DNA of 64,000 nucleotides from Tritrichomonas musculus (taxonomy: Eukaryota > Parabasalia > Tritrichomonadida > Tritrichomonadidae), in contig JAPFFF010000072.1 in assembly GCA_039105265.1 (NCBI GenBank), forward strand, positions 186,001 to 250,000, given 5' to 3'. The stretch's first letter is position 1; each line of letters begins with the position of its first letter. Shown one piece after another: positions 59,671 through 64,000 of this stretch. The translations under genes and the position numbers were made by a program. The notes below the pieces were generated by a model. The model had not been told where the DNA came from. It saw only the letters and a program-made list of their open reading frames with translations, and ran no database searches.

Positions 59671-60709
59671 TTATAATATATTTTGACAAAACTTTTTCAA
59701 ATGTTTATCTATATTTTCAATACTTAATTCACCTATCCAACCAAATATTTGAATTAATATATTTTTGTATATATTTTCTCTATGAATATTAGTTCTTATC
59801 ATTAAAATTATAATTGTATATCATTTGTTCACTTATATTTGAAGATATACTTCCAATAATCTTAAATGGAAAATGAAATTGAATGATTTTAAAAGTTTTC
59901 AATATTTTCATTTATCTCATTAAAATAAGTACATTTAAAAATAATAATTACTTATTTAATATGTATGTTAAATATTGTTAATAATATTTTGTTTTATTTA
60001 AGTCAATTGATCAATTGAGATAATATCAAATTTGCTAAAATGAGATATATCATGAATTAAATATGAGTTACAATTATTTGGTATATTATATACAATATTT
60101 AAGTAATTGGGTAGATCGTAAAATGCTTTTTTTTCCGAGATTTTCCTCTCAATATTTTGAATATTTTTTAATCGTTTTCATAATGGCTGTTTATAATAAT
60201 TTTTATTTATTCTATGTAAGCCCACGGTATGTTATTTCACTATTCTTTTCGGAAAATAGCATCAATTGGTTAGAAACAAGCTGATATAGGGGACTGAAAG
60301 ATTGGCAGCTATCCCACATTTGATATTCTTTGCCATTTAATATTTATATAGTGAACGTTTTTTAAATTCAAATTATCCATCAAAGCATGCTTTATGCAAC
60401 GATTCTGCTCCTTTATAATGAAAATCAAAAAGAATTGAAGCTATTGTAACACATATATTTCAACATTAGTAATAAGTCACAGAATTTTTATTGCCCAGCT
60501 GTTTGTTTTTGCATCATTCCCAAAAAAAGCTAAAAAGGCTTTGAAAAAACTATTCTTTATTATAATAAATATTTCTTTTTTACATTATTTATATTTATGT
60601 CATTTTACTCCATTAAAATTTCTGAAACAAAATCTCGGAAAAAATGAAAAAATTGTGTGGAAAAACTTTTTCAAAGCGTTTGAGAGAAAAAAAATAGTAT
60701 TGTTTTTAA

Positions 60710-60740
<31 letters not shown>

Positions 60741-60910
60741 GACAAAATTCTTTTTTTAAAATACTTTATATTTTATTAGTTTTTATTACTAAATAGTATA
60801 ATATATATAAAATCATTATTATTTCAAGATGTGCAGCATAATACAATAAGATATACTTTAAATATACCAAAATTTTGAAATAAATCATTTTTTAGAAAAA
60901 GTTTAAAAAA
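59671..60910. other. 1.2-kb AT-rich gene-free stretch
   Basis: Small open frames at 60063-60284 and 60541-60759 are F/Y/K-rich and I do not regard them as genes. A T28 tract lies at 60713-60740. TCATTT at 60885-60890 is initiator-like, 24 nt (from +1 A) before the ATG at 60911. Confidence 0.5.
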
Positions 60911-62929
60911 ATGATACCCAATCTATCTTTAATTTTTTTTTCTTGTCATAGCCTGCATTATTCTCCAATGATAGCATCGCCTAAAATTTCATTTCCTTGC
61001 TCATATAGTTTCGACAAAGTCAATGCCTTTAAATTATTTAATTCATTTTTCTTCCATAATTCTTGTAAAATCAAAGAAAAAATTTCAATTTATAATTCTT
61101 TTTTTACAAATATTTTAAATTCGGTATTTTTTATTTCATCAACAGATGAATTAGACCAAATTTTTACGTCAAGGATAGAAGTAACCGAAACTATGAGTAA
61201 ATTAAACCTAACTAATTGCTGTTTCACACACTGCTTAACAATGGATCCGTCAAATAAAAATGGAAGTGCCATTTATACGACATTATCCTATTCTTCAATA
61301 TATGCCACCAGCACAGTGTTTGCTACATGCTCATCCTCTGGATACGGTGGTTGTATATATTCAACTGGTCAAGAAGTTATTATTAAATCATGCTTATTTT
61401 CAGGATGTCAATCCGATGAAAAAGGAAGTGCAATTTATCATGAAAAAATTGACTATTCACTGAATAAAATTGATCAATCATTATTTACTAACAATATTTG
61501 CAAAAGTTCAGTTGTTTATTCAGATACTACAAATAATGATTGTGACAATTCAAACTTTACAAGAAATCAAAACATAATTCACAATCAACAATTATGTTGT
61601 GTTTATTTATTTTGGAGCGAAAGAAGCCAAGTCATCTCTTTTAGTCATAATAATCTAATTGATAACAGTGGCGACTTTTTGATTGATTTGAAATTAGGTG
61701 ATTATAACAGTAACTTTCATGTTGAATATGTGAATATGATTGATAATACCAATTTAATCTTTTTCTTATATCTCCAAGAAATTAATCCTACAAATGACCC
61801 CATTATATCAAATTTTGCCCTTTTTGGAAACAAGCCCCTCTCAGAAACCGATGGGGTTAAAATGGCTAATTTGGTCTCTGTTTCAAAAATGATTTTAACA
61901 AATTTTATTTTTGAATATAGTGAAAATGAGGTTAATTCAATGTTAAACGGTCACCAACTTAATGGTGGAGTTTTTAATCAGCCAAAAACAACTTACATTC
62001 AAAACCAATTATTTAACAAACCAACAAGATGTGCTGTTGATTCAGACATCTTCACAAATTCAAAAGAATTCACAAATTCAGATGTGTTCACAAAAAGTTC
62101 AACTTTTTCTGAGTCATCAGAATTTTCTTTTTCAATGAAATTTACTGGCTCGTCTTCTTTTTCTTCTTCTTCACTATTTTCTAGGTCAGATCATTTTTCT
62201 CATTCTTCTTCTTTTTCAATGTCATCGTTTTTCAGCCAATCTTCTTCTTTTTCACGAACTTCATCTTTTACTAAGTCTTCTTCCTTTACTAAGTCTTCTT
62301 CTTTTAGTGAGTCTTTAACATTCACTCAATCATCTTTGTTTACATTCTCATCTACTTTTTCATTATCTTTGCCTTTTGGCCTTATTCGACCATCCTCACT
62401 TTTCTCTCAATCTGACTTGTTTTCATCATCATATACTTTCATTGTCATGACTCACACACAGACGAAAGAATTCACTCCTTCATCGCCCTTCACTCCATCG
62501 AGAATCTTCACGCCAAACAGGACGAAAATTCCAGATCCAATGAATATTTTCAATCCTATCGTGTCAGGGCGAAAGGAGGTTTTCACGAAGGAAGAACTCA
62601 AGAAGGCTGCTGCTCCAGCTTCGATTTCTTTTATATTTATCATTGTTGCTATCGTAATGTGCGTTTTTTATATCAAGAGGAAGATAAAAATGGTGAGAAA
62701 TGAGGACAACATACCTGACTTTGATACTTCATTCTTAGACGAAGAATCTGATGATAGTGAGTATTCGTACTCTTACTACACGTACACGTACACATATTCC
62801 ACAATATATTCTGAAGAAGAAGAAAGTCAAAATGAAACGATTAGTAGTAAACATGACAGCTATTCCAATAGTTATTATGACGAGTTCACATATAGTAGTA
62901 TAAGCTATTTCACTAGTAATGAAAAATAA
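60911..62929 (+). CDS. Pmp-like single-pass surface protein with F-S hexapeptide stalk
   Basis: 672 residues. About 75-330 resembles the beta-helix of polymorphic-membrane-protein-like families, with repeated CxF or GSAIY/GGCIY steps (TNCCFTHC, NGSAIYTT, YGGCIYST, KSCLFSGC, KGSAIYHE). About 375-520 is a stalk of some 25 tandem six-residue units xxF[ST]xS (SSSFSRTSSFTKSSSF), then T/P-rich PSSPFTPSRIFTPNRTK. One membrane helix lies near 570-592 (PASISFIFIIVAIVMCVFYI), followed by a stop-transfer KRKIK and a cytosolic tail of Tyr/Ser pairs and acids (EYSYSYYTYTYTYS). The topology implies an extracellular adhesin-like protein. The N-terminus (MIPNLSLIFFSCHSLHY) is a poor signal peptide, so the gene may be 5' truncated. 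A tail rich in Tyr could be phosphorylated. Confidence 0.75.
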   Translation: MIPNLSLIFFSCHSLHYSPMIASPKISFPCSYSFDKVNAFKLFNSFFFHNSCKIKEKISIYNSFFTNILNSVFFISSTDELDQIFTSRIEVTETMSKLNLTNCCFTHCLTMDPSNKNGSAIYTTLSYSSIYATSTVFATCSSSGYGGCIYSTGQEVIIKSCLFSGCQSDEKGSAIYHEKIDYSLNKIDQSLFTNNICKSSVVYSDTTNNDCDNSNFTRNQNIIHNQQLCCVYLFWSERSQVISFSHNNLIDNSGDFLIDLKLGDYNSNFHVEYVNMIDNTNLIFFLYLQEINPTNDPIISNFALFGNKPLSETDGVKMANLVSVSKMILTNFIFEYSENEVNSMLNGHQLNGGVFNQPKTTYIQNQLFNKPTRCAVDSDIFTNSKEFTNSDVFTKSSTFSESSEFSFSMKFTGSSSFSSSSLFSRSDHFSHSSSFSMSSFFSQSSSFSRTSSFTKSSSFTKSSSFSESLTFTQSSLFTFSSTFSLSLPFGLIRPSSLFSQSDLFSSSYTFIVMTHTQTKEFTPSSPFTPSRIFTPNRTKIPDPMNIFNPIVSGRKEVFTKEELKKAAAPASISFIFIIVAIVMCVFYIKRKIKMVRNEDNIPDFDTSFLDEESDDSEYSYSYYTYTYTYSTIYSEEEESQNETISSKHDSYSNSYYDEFTYSSISYFTSNEK

Positions 62930-63215
62930 TACTCATTTAAATGGAATTTATCTGCTTATAGTATTTTTGTTTGTATTTAATAAAAGTAAAACTATAATTA
63001 CAAATCAATTATACAAAATGTTTTTAACAAAAAAAAAAGTTCTTTTTATATTGAAAATTCAATCCTGAAAATTTTTATTCGAATTGCAAAATCAAATTGA
63101 AAGATAAAAAAACATAAAGTTTTATCATGCTTTATTTGATTGTTTATAAATAAAATAACATAAAGTTTTAATCAAGTATAAATATTGTTTGTAACAAAAT
63201 GAAAAAAAAAAAGAA
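62930..63215. other. Convergent 3' intergenic stretch
   Basis: Lies between the convergent surface-protein and RGS genes. AT-rich with A-runs; no further feature seen. Confidence 0.5.
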
Positions 63216-64000
63216 TCAAGTTTGATTATTATTTCGATCGTTTCGATTATTACGGTTATTGTGGCGGTTATTTTTATGGCCATAACCGACCAAAACGTTT
63301 TCTCTTCTATAAAATTCATTGAGTAAATCTTTTGCCGCTTTAGTGCACTTAAAGTTAATGAAAATATCAGTTTCAAGCAACTTTTTATTTTCATTAAAAG
63401 CTTCATTCAAGACCTCGTTATTTATGCTGTTTTCATTCACCTGCAAAATATCATTCAAAATTGAACCTAGGACGTTAATATGCCAAATTGCGTCTTTCAT
63501 TATAAATCTCTCTTTTATAGTCCTAAATAATTTAGTTCTTTCAACAGGGTCGCCTTCTTTTCTGAACCTCAAAACAGCGTCGTAAAACAAGAATCCTTCG
63601 AGGCATTGTCTTTTCTCACAAAAATCGCGAAACTTTTTCTTAGCATTTTTCATTATATCGTCATGTTCGTTCGGTTCCATGACATCTTCCAAATGGCGAA
63701 ATATTTTGTCAGTGTTTGTCGGTTCTAACGGTTTTGTAACCGATAATTGAATAGGAAAACCGAAACTGGCCAAAAAAACGCCAACACACAAAAGAATTCC
63801 CATAATTGGCTGGATTTCAGCGGGTGTAAGACGGATCCAACCAAAGATGATGTATAAGGTCATGAAAATAATCCAGACAACGCCGACAATGGCCAATTCT
63901 ATGGTGAAATATAACTTATCGTGAAATTGAGAAATATAGTAAAGAGTAATCCAATGAAATACACTGAAACATATTAGTAGTATTAAACACCATACAAAAA
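63216..64000 (-). CDS. Multi-pass membrane protein with C-terminal RGS domain, 5' partial
   Basis: The frame is open to the right edge (WCLILLICFSVFHWITLYYI, then ELAIVGVVWIIFMTLYIIFG), so the start lies outside. Three hydrophobic helices are visible: about 63920-63985, 63835-63895 and 63750-63815 (IQPIMGILLCVGVFLASFGF). A cytosolic RGS domain follows: FRDFCEKRQCLEGFLFYDAV, RFRKEGDP, INVLGSILNDI, NEVLNEAFNENKKLLETDIF and INFKC. RGS domains speed GTP hydrolysis by G-alpha subunits. The combination recalls 7TM-RGS proteins of plants and protists. The C-terminal tail is N/R/H-rich (NNRHNNRNNRNDRNN). Number of helices unknown because the gene is cut. Confidence 0.8.
   Translation of the reverse strand, partial: FVWCLILLICFSVFHWITLYYISQFHDKLYFTIELAIVGVVWIIFMTLYIIFGWIRLTPAEIQPIMGILLCVGVFLASFGFPIQLSVTKPLEPTNTDKIFRHLEDVMEPNEHDDIMKNAKKKFRDFCEKRQCLEGFLFYDAVLRFRKEGDPVERTKLFRTIKERFIMKDAIWHINVLGSILNDILQVNENSINNEVLNEAFNENKKLLETDIFINFKCTKAAKDLLNEFYRRENVLVGYGHKNNRHNNRNNRNDRNNNQT

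Noticed and set aside
60063-60759. Small plus-strand frames upstream of the surface protein
   Set aside because: F/Y/K/N-rich products typical of AT-rich DNA, no domain. One frame runs through the T28 tract.

Overview
The window looks like nuclear DNA of a parabasalid protist close to Tritrichomonas/Trichomonas. It is very AT-rich. Its genes are intronless by eye, and the families are the lineage-expanded ones of trichomonads: DUF3447/ankyrin proteins, BspA-type 23-residue leucine-rich repeat (LRR) proteins, kinase-Sel1 fusions, BTB-coiled coil-F5/8C proteins, a mariner relative, a Pmp-like surface protein with a hexapeptide stalk, and many decayed copies of these. About half of the stop codons overlap a TAAA, the polyadenylation signal known from T. 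vaginalis. A few starts have a TCAYTW initiator-like element a few bases upstream. The species call is inference.

Layout. 0-3.8 kb: the 3' part of a PARP-like gene, then a DUF3447 gene. 3.8-8.3 kb: the most unusual region, in which the DUF3447 reading frame breaks off exactly at an ankyrin-repeat boundary. Nine isolated ankyrin modules follow, each exactly 84 bp (28 codons) with no stop or indel, separated by 250-590 bp of stop-riddled, minisatellite-like AT spacer. 8.5-14.7 kb: a divergent DUF3447 protein, a 1.14-kb element with a 9-bp target-site duplication (MULE-like), an internally deleted mariner with 26-bp perfect inverted repeats, tRNA-Ala, and a DUF3883-like nuclease-fold protein. 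14.7-18.2 kb: gene-free. 18.2-26.7 kb: a UBR-box/RING ubiquitin ligase and a pseudokinase-Sel1 protein.

26.8-32.4 kb is a gene graveyard: a foldback element cut into a DUF3447 gene, a second locus with a spacer-separated 84-bp ankyrin module, and decayed SecA-DEAD-like, HECT, kinase and ankyrin/Sel1 genes. 32.6-48.2 kb: a BTB-coiled coil-F5/8C protein, a truncated ankyrin-LRR gene, a 918-residue ankyrin protein, a kinase-fold protein lacking all key catalytic residues, a RABL6-like GTPase, a frameshifted F5/8C gene and a kinase-Sel1 protein. 48.3-64 kb: an inverted duplicate of the LRR gene, tRNA-Lys, a RING-H2 protein ending in a CaaX box, a DUF1801-like protein of bacterial flavour, a C2 protein, two large BspA-LRR proteins, an RCC1-like pseudogene, a Pmp-like surface protein, and a membrane-RGS protein running off the right edge.

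The genes do not form operons. Common themes are signalling (kinases, RGS, C2, small GTPase), ubiquitin transfer (UBR, RING, HECT remnant) and repeat-protein scaffolds or surface proteins. Expansion and decay of repeat families is the main process visible. All family calls were made by reading the sequence; no search was run.
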